Shown piece by piece: positions 1 to 7,082 of a stretch of DNA of 14,429 nt. The position numbers and the translations under genes were made by a program. The DNA comes from DAOMOD01 sp964526035 (GTDB lineage: Bacteria; Pseudomonadota; Gammaproteobacteria; Xanthomonadales; BPKI01), in the NCBI GenBank assembly GCA_964526035.1, contig CAZGKE010000087.1, forward strand, positions 1 to 14,429, given 5' to 3'. The notes under the pieces are model-generated. The model ran no database searches. It was given only the letters and a program-made list of their open reading frames with translations, and was not told the origin of the DNA. Position 1 is the first letter of the stretch, and each line of letters begins with the position of its first letter.

Positions 1-102
1 TCGGCCGCTTCGCGTCTGCGCCGGGCTTCCCCCGGACCTGCCAAGCCGGCCTTGATGGAGCGTCGCCTGCACGCGCTTTCCGGTAAGGTGCGGCCTTTCT
101 GA
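1..102 (+). CDS. possible C-terminal end of an unidentified upstream gene (partial)
   Basis: A frame open from the left edge runs 33 codons to a TGA at 100-102, 15 bases before the ATG of the acylase gene. The other two plus frames are closed within the stretch (stops near 52-54 and 82-84). The peptide ends in MERRLHALSGKVRPF, and about three quarters of its codons end in G or C, as expected for a real gene in this genome. I do not recognise the protein. The stretch is too short to exclude chance: a minus-strand frame starting at an ATG at 120 is also open to the edge. If real, it could be co-transcribed with the acylase gene. Confidence 0.35.
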   Translation, partial: SAASRLRRASPGPAKPALMERRLHALSGKVRPF

Positions 103-117
103 TTGCGAGGGCGATCC

Positions 118-2475
118 ATGCGGCGCTGGCTGATCCGTGTCCTGCTGCTTCTGGTGCTGTTGCTGGCCGGCGCTTTCGTCTGGGCCTGGATGACGCTGCG
201 CGGCAGCTTGCCGCTCTACGACGGCGAGCACGCGCTCACGGGGCTTCTGGCTGAGGCACGGGTGACGCGCGACCATCTCGGCGTGGTCACGATCGAGGCC
301 GGCGACAGGCTCGACGCCACCCGCGCGCTGGGCTTCGTGCACGCCCAGGAGCGCTTCTTCGAAATGGATCTGTCGCGGCGCGCCGGCGCAGGCGAGCTGT
401 CCGCGCTGATCGGGGGCAGCGCGCTCGCCGTCGATCGGCAGCGGCGCGCGCATCGCCTGCGCAGCCGCGCCCGCGCGGCTGTCCAGGCAGCCAGCAGCGA
501 CGAACGCGCGCTGCTGGTCGCCTACACCGAAGGCGTCAACGCCGGCCGTGAGGCGCTGTCGGCGAAACCGTTTCCTTATCTTGTGCTGCGCGCACAGCCG
601 GAACCGTGGCGCGAGGAGGACACGCTGCTCGTGGTCATGGCCATGTTCTTCGACCTGCAGGGCGGCGGTCGCAACCGCATCGAACTGGAGCGCGCGCGTC
701 TCGCGGGGGCGCTTCCACCCGAGGCGTACGCATTTCTTGTCGCGCCCGGCAGCGAGTGGGATGCGCCCATCGACGGCAGCTGGTTCGCTTTTCCGGATGC
801 ACCGTCGCAGGACGTGCTCGACCTGCGCACGGTCGATCCCGCCCTGCTGCCGGAGCAACCGGAAGTGGCGGCGGGCGATTTCGCCCGCGGCAGCAACAGC
901 TGGGCCGTCGCCGGCGCGCTCACCGCGCACGGCGGCGCGCTGGTCGCCAACGACATGCATCTCGGCCATGCAGCGCCCAACATCTGGTTCCGGGCGCGCC
1001 TGGTGCACGGTGCCGTCGACATCAGCGGCGTGACTCTGCCAGGCGTGCCGGGGATTGTGGTTGGAAGCAACGGGCACATCGCCTGGGCTTTCACCAATGC
1101 CTATGGCGATTTCGCCGACTGGGTCAGGCTGGAACTCGACCCTGACGATGAGGATCGCTACCTGACGGCCGACGGCTGGGAGCGCATTGAACGCATCGAG
1201 GAATCCATCGCCGTCCGCGGCGGCGCGGCGGAAATCCTTGAAGTTCACGAATCGGTCTTCGGCCCGGTGCTCGCCGAAGGCAGCGACGGCGCACCGCTCG
1301 CACTCATGTGGAGCGCGCATCAGCGCGATGCGGTCAACACTGCGCTGATCGACCTCGAGACCGCAGAGAACGTCGAAGCCGCCATCGCTGTCGCCCACGC
1401 TGCGGGCATGCCGGCGCAGAACTTCGTGGTCGGAGATTCCACGGGCAGCATTGCCTGGACCATCGCCGGTCGACTGCCGGCGCGGATGGAAGATGCCACC
1501 CTGATCCGCGATTCGCGGGAGTCCGAACTGCTGCAGCCGCGCTGGCTCGATCCGGTCGAATATCCGCTCATCCGCGACCCCGATCATGGACGCCTGTGGA
1601 CCGCCAACGCGCGAGCGGTCGGCGGCGCCATGCGCAAAGCCATCGGTGATGGCGGTCTGGTGCTCGGCAGTCGCGCCACCCAGATTCGCGATGGCCTGTT
1701 CGCACTCGATCGACATGACGAAGCCAGCATGCTGGCGATACAGCTCGACGATCGCGCGCTGTTCCTGGCGCGCTGGCGCGAGCTGCTCTTGCGCACATTG
1801 ACCGGCGCCGACGATCCGCCACTGGCCGAAATGAGTCAATTGGCAGGAGCGTGGAGCGGACGAGCCGCAATCGACGATGCAGGCTATCGGCTGGTGCGCG
1901 GCTTCCGCAGTCGAGTGATGACGCACGTGGCCGGCGGCTTCATCGCCGCTGCGCGAGTCAAGGATCCGGAAGTCGACAGCCTCAGCCAGCCGCAGATCGA
2001 AGGCGCCATCTGGCGCTTGCTTGAAGACCGACCGCCGCATCTTCTCAGCCCGGCGTTCGAGACCTGGGAGTCGCTGCTCCTCACCAGCGCTCGCGAAGTG
2101 GCGGAACCCTTTGCGCGCCTCCCGGGCGGACTGGCCGCGCGCAGCTGGGGCGAGCGCAATCGTGCCGACATCCGCCACCCGATCAGTCGCGGTGCGCCGT
2201 TTCTTTCGCGCTGGCTGGACATGCCGCGCACCCCGTTGCCCGGCGATACCCACATGCCGCGCGTGCAGGGCCCGGCGTTCGGCGCCAGCCAGCGCATGGC
2301 GGTATCGCCGGGTCTCGAGTCCGAGGGCTACTTCCACATGCCCGGGGGGCAGAGCGGGCATCCCATGTCACCGTTCTATGGAGCCGGGCACGGTGATTGG
2401 GCTGAAGGTTCGCCGACGCCGTTTCTTCCCGGGCCGGCGCAGCATGAGTTGGTGTTGAAGCCGGATGCGCGCTGA
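118..2475 (+). CDS. penicillin acylase family protein (Ntn hydrolase), membrane-anchored or exported
   Basis: A 785-residue protein of the penicillin amidase (S45) family. These are N-terminal-nucleophile hydrolases that cut amide bonds, including those of beta-lactam side chains, acyl-homoserine lactones and other N-acyl compounds. The precursor normally cleaves itself into alpha and beta chains. The ATG at 118 follows GAGG at 107-110. An in-frame TTG at 103 would add five residues but has no better ribosome site. Residues 5-25 are a hydrophobic signal or anchor after MRRW. VHAQERFFEMDLSRR near residue 75 and GELS near 93 are typical of the alpha chain. The nucleophile is Ser259 in RGSNSWAV, with autocleavage expected between Gly258 and Ser259. 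Asn435 in QNFVVGDSTGSIAW fits the oxyanion-hole Asn of the family. The C-terminal GGQSGHPMSPFYG motif is also characteristic. Length is usual and the frame is intact. The natural substrate cannot be told from sequence, so antibiotic or quorum-signal cleavage should not be assumed. Confidence 0.93.
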   Translation: MRRWLIRVLLLLVLLLAGAFVWAWMTLRGSLPLYDGEHALTGLLAEARVTRDHLGVVTIEAGDRLDATRALGFVHAQERFFEMDLSRRAGAGELSALIGGSALAVDRQRRAHRLRSRARAAVQAASSDERALLVAYTEGVNAGREALSAKPFPYLVLRAQPEPWREEDTLLVVMAMFFDLQGGGRNRIELERARLAGALPPEAYAFLVAPGSEWDAPIDGSWFAFPDAPSQDVLDLRTVDPALLPEQPEVAAGDFARGSNSWAVAGALTAHGGALVANDMHLGHAAPNIWFRARLVHGAVDISGVTLPGVPGIVVGSNGHIAWAFTNAYGDFADWVRLELDPDDEDRYLTADGWERIERIEESIAVRGGAAEILEVHESVFGPVLAEGSDGAPLALMWSAHQRDAVNTALIDLETAENVEAAIAVAHAAGMPAQNFVVGDSTGSIAWTIAGRLPARMEDATLIRDSRESELLQPRWLDPVEYPLIRDPDHGRLWTANARAVGGAMRKAIGDGGLVLGSRATQIRDGLFALDRHDEASMLAIQLDDRALFLARWRELLLRTLTGADDPPLAEMSQLAGAWSGRAAIDDAGYRLVRGFRSRVMTHVAGGFIAAARVKDPEVDSLSQPQIEGAIWRLLEDRPPHLLSPAFETWESLLLTSAREVAEPFARLPGGLAARSWGERNRADIRHPISRGAPFLSRWLDMPRTPLPGDTHMPRVQGPAFGASQRMAVSPGLESEGYFHMPGGQSGHPMSPFYGAGHGDWAEGSPTPFLPGPAQHELVLKPDAR

Positions 2476-2525
2476 CCGACTGGAGTAGATGCGGAATCGG
2501 GTCAGACGGCACAAGTCCACGGGAC

Positions 2526-2547
2526 AGTGCCGGTCGGGCCCGGCACT
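2526..2547 (+). other. GC-rich hairpin downstream of the acylase gene
   Basis: AGTGCCGG (2526-2533) and CCGGCACT (2540-2547) form a perfect 8-bp stem around a 6-base loop, 50 bases after the acylase stop codon. No T-run follows (the next bases are ACAAGAGCC), so it is not a convincing intrinsic terminator. It could stabilise the 3' end of the acylase mRNA or act with Rho. Confidence 0.35.
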
Positions 2548-2605
2548 ACAAGAGCCAGAGCCCACGATACGTTGGCGACTTGCCGCGCTTCGCGATTCCA
2601 GGCCG

Positions 2606-2637
2606 TTGACCTGCGATCCCGGGGAGTTCGGTACCAT
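2606..2637 (+). promoter_or_regulatory. candidate sigma70-type promoter of the sigma factor/kinase operon
   Basis: TTGACC (2606-2611) resembles a -35 box and TACCAT (2632-2637) matches TATAAT at four of six positions. The 20-base spacer is longer than the 17 preferred, which lowers confidence. If used, transcription would begin at about 2643-2645, almost on the ATG of a tiny open frame at 2644. The rest of the 2476-2666 intergenic stretch shows only the hairpin at 2526-2547. Confidence 0.3.
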
Positions 2638-2643
2638 CCGCGC

Positions 2644-2670
2644 ATGGACCCCGATTCGCTGTACCGATGA
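2644..2670 (+). CDS. possible 8-codon leader peptide coupled to the sigma factor gene
   Basis: ATG at 2644 opens an 8-codon frame (MDPDSLYR) whose TGA (2668-2670) overlaps the ATG of the sigma factor (2667-2669) as ATGA. The sigma gene has no visible Shine-Dalgarno sequence, so terminating ribosomes might restart there. The same ATGA arrangement joins the sigma and kinase genes. The leader frame also lacks a well-spaced ribosome site (GGGGAG lies about 15 bases upstream), although a leaderless start from the candidate promoter is possible. It could equally be chance. Confidence 0.25.
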   Translation: MDPDSLYR

Positions 2671-3248
2671 AGCTTCCCGACCTGGGCGAGGTGACGCGTC
2701 TTCTCAAGGACCTGGGGAACGATCACGACCGTGCCCTCGATGCACTGCTGCCCCTGGTGCACGGCGAACTCAAGCGGCTGGCGGCCAGCCAGCGCCGCCG
2801 CGTGGGCGCCGGCGACACCATGCAGACCACGGCGCTGGTCAACGAGGCCTGGTTCAAGTTCACGCGCGGCCGTCTGCCGGTGCCCGAAGACCGCCAGCAC
2901 TTCTTTGCGCTGGCCGCTCGCGCCATGCGCCAGATCCTGGTCGACGATGCGCGTCGCCGCAGTGCGCTGCGCCACGGCAGCAACGCCGTGCATGCCGACC
3001 TCGAGGATGTCCACGTGGCCGCCCCGGAGGGCAACATCGACCGCGTGCTCGACATCGACAGCGCACTGATTCGCCTGGAATCGCTGAGCCCACGTCTGGT
3101 GCAGGTGGTCAACTGCCTGTGGTTCGCGGGCTACACCGAGGCGGAAACCGCGGAGATTCTCGGCGTTACCGATCGCACCGTGCGTCGCGACTGGGTCAAG
3201 GCGCGCGCCTGGCTGTACAACGAACTCGCCGGAACCGCGCCTGGATGA
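2667..3248 (+). CDS. ECF-type RNA polymerase sigma factor (kinase-linked group, ECF43-like)
   Basis: A 193-residue ECF sigma factor of the family usually encoded beside Ser/Thr kinases. Region 2 spans about residues 20-100, with region 2.2 around ALVNEAWFKF (56-65), and HFFALAARAMRQILVDDARRR at 78-98 is typical of this group. Region 4 covers about 130-185, with a helix-turn-helix in GYTEAETAEILGVTDRTVRR (155-174) for -35 recognition. The acidic run that most ECF sigma factors carry just before the LV of region 2.2 is replaced by Gln53-Thr54-Thr55-Ala56. Such a sigma factor may bind core polymerase poorly until a Thr is phosphorylated, as reported for EcfP/PknT of Vibrio parahaemolyticus. The stop overlaps the kinase start by 4 bases (ATGA), so the two are translationally coupled. 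There is no anti-sigma gene nearby. The ATG at 2667 is the only sensible start but has no clear ribosome site. The family call is firm; the exact ECF group is from memory. Confidence 0.92.
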   Translation: MKLPDLGEVTRLLKDLGNDHDRALDALLPLVHGELKRLAASQRRRVGAGDTMQTTALVNEAWFKFTRGRLPVPEDRQHFFALAARAMRQILVDDARRRSALRHGSNAVHADLEDVHVAAPEGNIDRVLDIDSALIRLESLSPRLVQVVNCLWFAGYTEAETAEILGVTDRTVRRDWVKARAWLYNELAGTAPG

Positions 3249-5932
3249 GCGAGCGCGAACGCTTCGCGCGCCTTGAAGCCGCGTTCGACCAGGCGCTCGA
3301 TCTCGACCCGGCCGATCGCGTCGCCCTGCTGAAGTCGCTGCGCAGCGACGATCCGCAGCTCGCCGCCGAACTGGAAGCCCTGCTGCGCGCCACCGAGGAC
3401 AGCCACAGCTTCCTCGACGAACCGCCGGACGCCGGTGCGCAATCCGACATGACGCCGCCAGCGCAACCCGGGGAGCGCATGGGTCCGTGGCGCCTGTTGA
3501 AGCAGATCGGGCAGGGCGGCATGGGCAGCGTCTATCTCGCCGAACGCGCCGACGGCAGCTTCGACAAACAGGTGGCGCTGAAGCTGTTGCGCGGTGGTCA
3601 TGCAGGACTGGCGCGCGCATTCGCTCTCGAACGTCGCGCGCTGGCGCGGCTTGATCACCCGGGCATCGCCCGCCTCCTTGATGCCGGCGTCGATCCGCAG
3701 GGGCGACCCTATCTCGCCATGGAGTGGGTGGACGGCGAAGAGGTTCGCACCTGGTGCCGACGCCACGACGCCGGCCTGGAACGGCGGCTCGCGCTGTTCA
3801 TCGACATCTGCGCCGCCGTGGGCTATGCGCACCGCAATCTGGTCGTGCACCGCGACATCAAGCCGCGCAACATCCTGGTCGATGCCGATGGCAGACCCAG
3901 GCTGCTCGATTTCGGCATCGCCAAGCTGATCGATCCCGACGGCGGCGAAACCACCACCATCGCCGCCATGACGCCCGACTACGCGGCGCCCGAGCAGCTG
4001 CGCGGCGAAGCCATCACCACCCGCACCGATGTCTATGCGCTGGGCGCGCTGCTGCATACGCTGCTCTGCGACGCCCCGCCGCTGCCCACCAGCGGACTGA
4101 GCATGGCCGAGATCATTCATCGCATCTGCCAGCAGACGCCGCCTGCGCCGAGTGCCTGCGCTGCAGCACTTGGCGACAAGGCGCCCGTTCCGGCGGCACG
4201 CCTGCGTGGCGATCTCGACGCCATTGTCGGCCGCGCCCTTTCCAAGGAGCCCGACCGCCGCTACGACAGCGTCGATGCGCTGGCCGACGATGTGCGCCGC
4301 TTCCTGCAATCGCGTCCGATCCGCGCGCGGCGTCCCACGGCGGCCTATCGCCTTGCCCGCTTCCTGCGCCGCCACAGTGCGGCGACGGCGGCGATCGTGC
4401 TCCTGCTCGGTCTCATTACGACGGCTGCGCTGCTGTTCGAGCGCCAGTCGAGCCAGGCGCGGCAGGCGCGCGCGGCGGTGGTCATCGAATCCGAACGCGC
4501 CACCGCGGTGCGCGACTTCCTGCAGATCCTGGTGCGCGACGTCGATGATGAAACCCGTCTCAGCACGCGTGAGTTGCTGGAACGCGCCGCCGGCGACATC
4601 GACAGCGTCTACGCCGATCGACCGCAGATGCGCGTGCAGTTCCTGCTGGCGCTGACTGCGCTGTACCTGCTGCGCGGCGACTACGTGGCGGTCGATTCGA
4701 CGCTGGAGCGCCTGTTCGCCGGGGACCTGTCCAACGTACCCGCGCAGCTGATCGCCGAGGCCCACTGCGACCGTGCCCATGCGGCGATTCGCCAGGGTCA
4801 GGCGGAACCCGCAGCGCAGAATCTCGAACGGGCGTCGCAATTGCTGACCGGTTTGCCCGACGCCGTCGCTGCGCGCGTTCGCGCCGACTGCCTGATGATT
4901 CAATCGCAGCACCTGCGCCTGCAGGGGGATACGCGCGCGTCGCTGGCACCCATGCAGGAGGCCGTGGACATCCGCCTGCGCCGCGAGCCCGCGGATTCGA
5001 TCGACATCGGCATCGTGCGCACCAATCTCGGCACCGTGTACAACGCCCTCGGGCGGTTCGACGAGGCCCGCGAGGAGTACCTCATTGCGCTCGACATTCT
5101 CGAGCGTCACGGCCGCTCGCAGACCGCCGATGCCGCCAATCTCCAGAACAACCTGGCTGCAGTGGCGTTTGCCACCGGCCAGCTCAGCGAGGCTGAACAG
5201 CGCTTCGAGCAGGCCATCGAACTGCGCCGCCGTCTGTTTGGCCAGTCCGCAGCACTGGGCGCCCTGCTCAACAATCGCGGCAAGCTGCTGCTGGTGCTCG
5301 ACCGCGCAGAAGAAGCCGCCGCGCTGATCGACGAGGCGGTCGCACTGCAGGCGCGCTTCACCGGCGCAGACAGCGTGGAAACCGCGCTGATGCTGGCCAG
5401 CCGTGCCGAGGTCGAGCTTGCCCAGGGCCATCTCGATCGCGCAGCCCGGACCATTCAACTGTCGCTCGACCACCTGCGCGCGCGACTCGGCGAATCGCAC
5501 CTTCTGGTGCAGAGAAGCGTCGCCATCGAGCGGCGCATCGCCGGTGCGCGCGGCGATGCCGCAACTGCGGCCGACGCGCTGGAGGCGATGCAGACGGAAC
5601 TTCGCGGTCGCGACGCGATGGCCGACACCGTGCTGGCCGGCGCCCTGCATCATGCCGCCGCCTTCCATCTGGAGGCCGGCAAGCCCGCCGACGCCGAGCG
5701 CGCCGCGCGCGCGGCGCTTGAACTGCGCAGCGCGCAGGCGGACGATCACTGGGAGAAGGCGTCTACCCGTCGGCTGCTGGCGGAGGCCCTGCTGCAGCAG
5801 GGTCAGCGGAGTTCGGCCCAACGCGAAATAGAGATCGCGCTGCCGGTGCTGAGCAGCAGGCTCGGCGATGACCACCCGGACGTGCAGCGCGCCATGGCGG
5901 TGCGCGAGGCAGCGTTCAGCGCGGACCGTTGA
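3245..5932 (+). CDS. membrane Ser/Thr protein kinase with C-terminal TPR domain
   Basis: An 895-residue eukaryotic-type kinase, probably the partner that phosphorylates the sigma factor encoded just upstream. An N-terminal segment of about 80 residues precedes the kinase domain (about 82-355). Visible kinase motifs are the glycine loop IGQGGMGSV (88-96), VALK with the ATP-binding Lys113, HRDIKPRN (202-209) with catalytic Asp204, DFG (222-224) and APE (248-250). The activation loop holds Thr236-238 and Thr243, candidate autophosphorylation sites, so the kinase looks active. One membrane helix (about 379-398) follows the basic stretch RLARFLRRH. The remaining ~495 residues are alpha-helical with TPR units, for example around 591-620, 633-662 and 800-828. 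With one helix and a cytoplasmic kinase, the TPR part should be periplasmic and may sense a ligand or partner. The start at 3245 is set by the ATGA overlap; the frame stays open 252 codons upstream, but only as a shadow of the sigma gene. The 3' end overlaps dapE by 17 bases. Confidence 0.94.
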   Translation: MSERERFARLEAAFDQALDLDPADRVALLKSLRSDDPQLAAELEALLRATEDSHSFLDEPPDAGAQSDMTPPAQPGERMGPWRLLKQIGQGGMGSVYLAERADGSFDKQVALKLLRGGHAGLARAFALERRALARLDHPGIARLLDAGVDPQGRPYLAMEWVDGEEVRTWCRRHDAGLERRLALFIDICAAVGYAHRNLVVHRDIKPRNILVDADGRPRLLDFGIAKLIDPDGGETTTIAAMTPDYAAPEQLRGEAITTRTDVYALGALLHTLLCDAPPLPTSGLSMAEIIHRICQQTPPAPSACAAALGDKAPVPAARLRGDLDAIVGRALSKEPDRRYDSVDALADDVRRFLQSRPIRARRPTAAYRLARFLRRHSAATAAIVLLLGLITTAALLFERQSSQARQARAAVVIESERATAVRDFLQILVRDVDDETRLSTRELLERAAGDIDSVYADRPQMRVQFLLALTALYLLRGDYVAVDSTLERLFAGDLSNVPAQLIAEAHCDRAHAAIRQGQAEPAAQNLERASQLLTGLPDAVAARVRADCLMIQSQHLRLQGDTRASLAPMQEAVDIRLRREPADSIDIGIVRTNLGTVYNALGRFDEAREEYLIALDILERHGRSQTADAANLQNNLAAVAFATGQLSEAEQRFEQAIELRRRLFGQSAALGALLNNRGKLLLVLDRAEEAAALIDEAVALQARFTGADSVETALMLASRAEVELAQGHLDRAARTIQLSLDHLRARLGESHLLVQRSVAIERRIAGARGDAATAADALEAMQTELRGRDAMADTVLAGALHHAAAFHLEAGKPADAERAARAALELRSAQADDHWEKASTRRLLAEALLQQGQRSSAQREIEIALPVLSSRLGDDHPDVQRAMAVREAAFSADR

Positions 5933-7082
5933 GGCGCGCCAGCAGCCCCTGGTAGACATCGGCGAGACGGTCGAGATCCTCCATCCGCACGTGCTCGTCG
6001 ACTTGGTGAATACTGGCGTTGAGCGGACCCAGCTCGATGACCTCGGCGCCGGTGGGGGCGACGAAGCGCCCGTCCGAAGTGCCGCCGCCGGTATCCGGTC
6101 GTGTGTCCACGCCCAGCACTTCTTGCAACGTGGCGCGCACGGCATCGAGCAGACGACCTTCGCCGGTCAGGAACGGCAGCGCCGAGCATTGCCATGCAAT
6201 CTCGAATTCGAGCCCATGTCGCACAAGCAGCGCGTGCACGCGATGGCGCAGCGAGTCTTCGCTGGATGCGGTTCCGAAACGGAAGTTGAAATCGAGCACC
6301 GCCTCGCCCGGCACCACGTTGAGCGCTCCGGTGCCGGCGTGCAGATTGGACACCTGGAAGGTGGTGGGCGGGAATCCTTCGTTGCCTTCATCCCAGCGCT
6401 CGGCGCAGAGTTCGGCCAGCGCCGGCGCCAGCAGATGCAGCGGATTGCGCGCGCGGTCCGGATAAGCCACATGACCCTGGATGCCGCGCACCGTCAGTCT
6501 TCCGTGCAGCGAGCCGCGCCGGCCCACGCGCACCACGTCACCGAGACGGTCGCTGGAAGAGGCCTCGCCCACGATGCAGTAGTCGATGCGTTCGCCGCGC
6601 GCGTTCAGCGCCTCCACCACGCGCGCGACGCCGTCGACCGCGTCGCCTTCCTCATCCGAAGTCAGCATCAGGCCGACGCGGCCCGGGTGGTCGGGGCTGG
6701 CGGCGACGAAGCGTTCCAGGGCCAGGGTGAAGGCCGCCACCGCCCCCTTCATGTCGGCCGCACCGCGCCCGTAGAGCACGCCGTCGCGAAGCGTCGGCTG
6801 GAACGGTGGCGATGTCCAGGACGACTCCGGACCCGGCGGCACCACATCGGTGTGGCCAAGAAACAGCGTCAGTGGCCCAGCTTCGCCGTGGGTCGCGACG
6901 ATGTTCTTCACCGGCCCGAACGGAAGATGCTCGACCCTGAAACCGGCGGCTTCCAGTCGTATCGCCAGCAGCGCCTGGCAGTCGCCGTCATCGGGCGTCA
7001 CCGAGCGCCGTGCGATCAACGCGCAGGCCAGCTCAAGCACCGGCGACAGCCGCAGCGCCTCATTTCCGGCCGAAGCGCTCAA
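5916..7082 (-). CDS. dapE: succinyl-diaminopimelate desuccinylase
   Basis: DapE hydrolyses N-succinyl-LL-2,6-diaminopimelate to LL-diaminopimelate and succinate, a late step of the succinylase route to meso-DAP and lysine. It is a cytoplasmic di-zinc M20 peptidase-family enzyme. Using the TTG at 7082 (388 residues), the metal and catalytic residues are His77 and Asp79 in GHTDVV, Asp110 in RGAADMKG, Glu144-Glu145 in TSDEEGD, Glu173 in VGEASS and His359 in NASIHQVDEHV; GGGTSDGRF is also conserved. The start is uncertain. The TTG overlaps the yffB stop as TTGA and lies about 10 bases after GAGG. A GTG at 7040 gives 374 residues, close to the roughly 375 of E. coli DapE, but cuts close to the first conserved helix (SPVLELA). 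A much longer ATG start at 7196 would lie deep inside yffB. This is the last gene of the minus-strand cluster and is probably co-translated with yffB. Function is firm; the start is about 50% sure. Confidence 0.93.
   Translation of the reverse strand: MSASAGNEALRLSPVLELACALIARRSVTPDDGDCQALLAIRLEAAGFRVEHLPFGPVKNIVATHGEAGPLTLFLGHTDVVPPGPESSWTSPPFQPTLRDGVLYGRGAADMKGAVAAFTLALERFVAASPDHPGRVGLMLTSDEEGDAVDGVARVVEALNARGERIDYCIVGEASSSDRLGDVVRVGRRGSLHGRLTVRGIQGHVAYPDRARNPLHLLAPALAELCAERWDEGNEGFPPTTFQVSNLHAGTGALNVVPGEAVLDFNFRFGTASSEDSLRHRVHALLVRHGLEFEIAWQCSALPFLTGEGRLLDAVRATLQEVLGVDTRPDTGGGTSDGRFVAPTGAEVIELGPLNASIHQVDEHVRMEDLDRLADVYQGLLARLNGPR

Noticed and set aside
2526..2547. Hairpin after the acylase as an intrinsic terminator
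   Set aside because: The stem is good, but no T-run follows; it is kept only as a hairpin feature.
2489..3244. In-frame upstream extension of the kinase gene by 252 codons
   Set aside because: It lies over the sigma factor gene in another frame, is full of Arg and Pro as shadows of GC-rich genes are, and contains no kinase-like sequence. The ATGA-coupled start at 3245 is much better.
3131..6145. Minus-strand open frame of about 1000 codons opposite the kinase
   Set aside because: It is a shadow caused by high GC at third positions of the kinase gene. Composition is Gln/Arg/Ala-rich with no recognisable domain, and the kinase on the other strand is certain.
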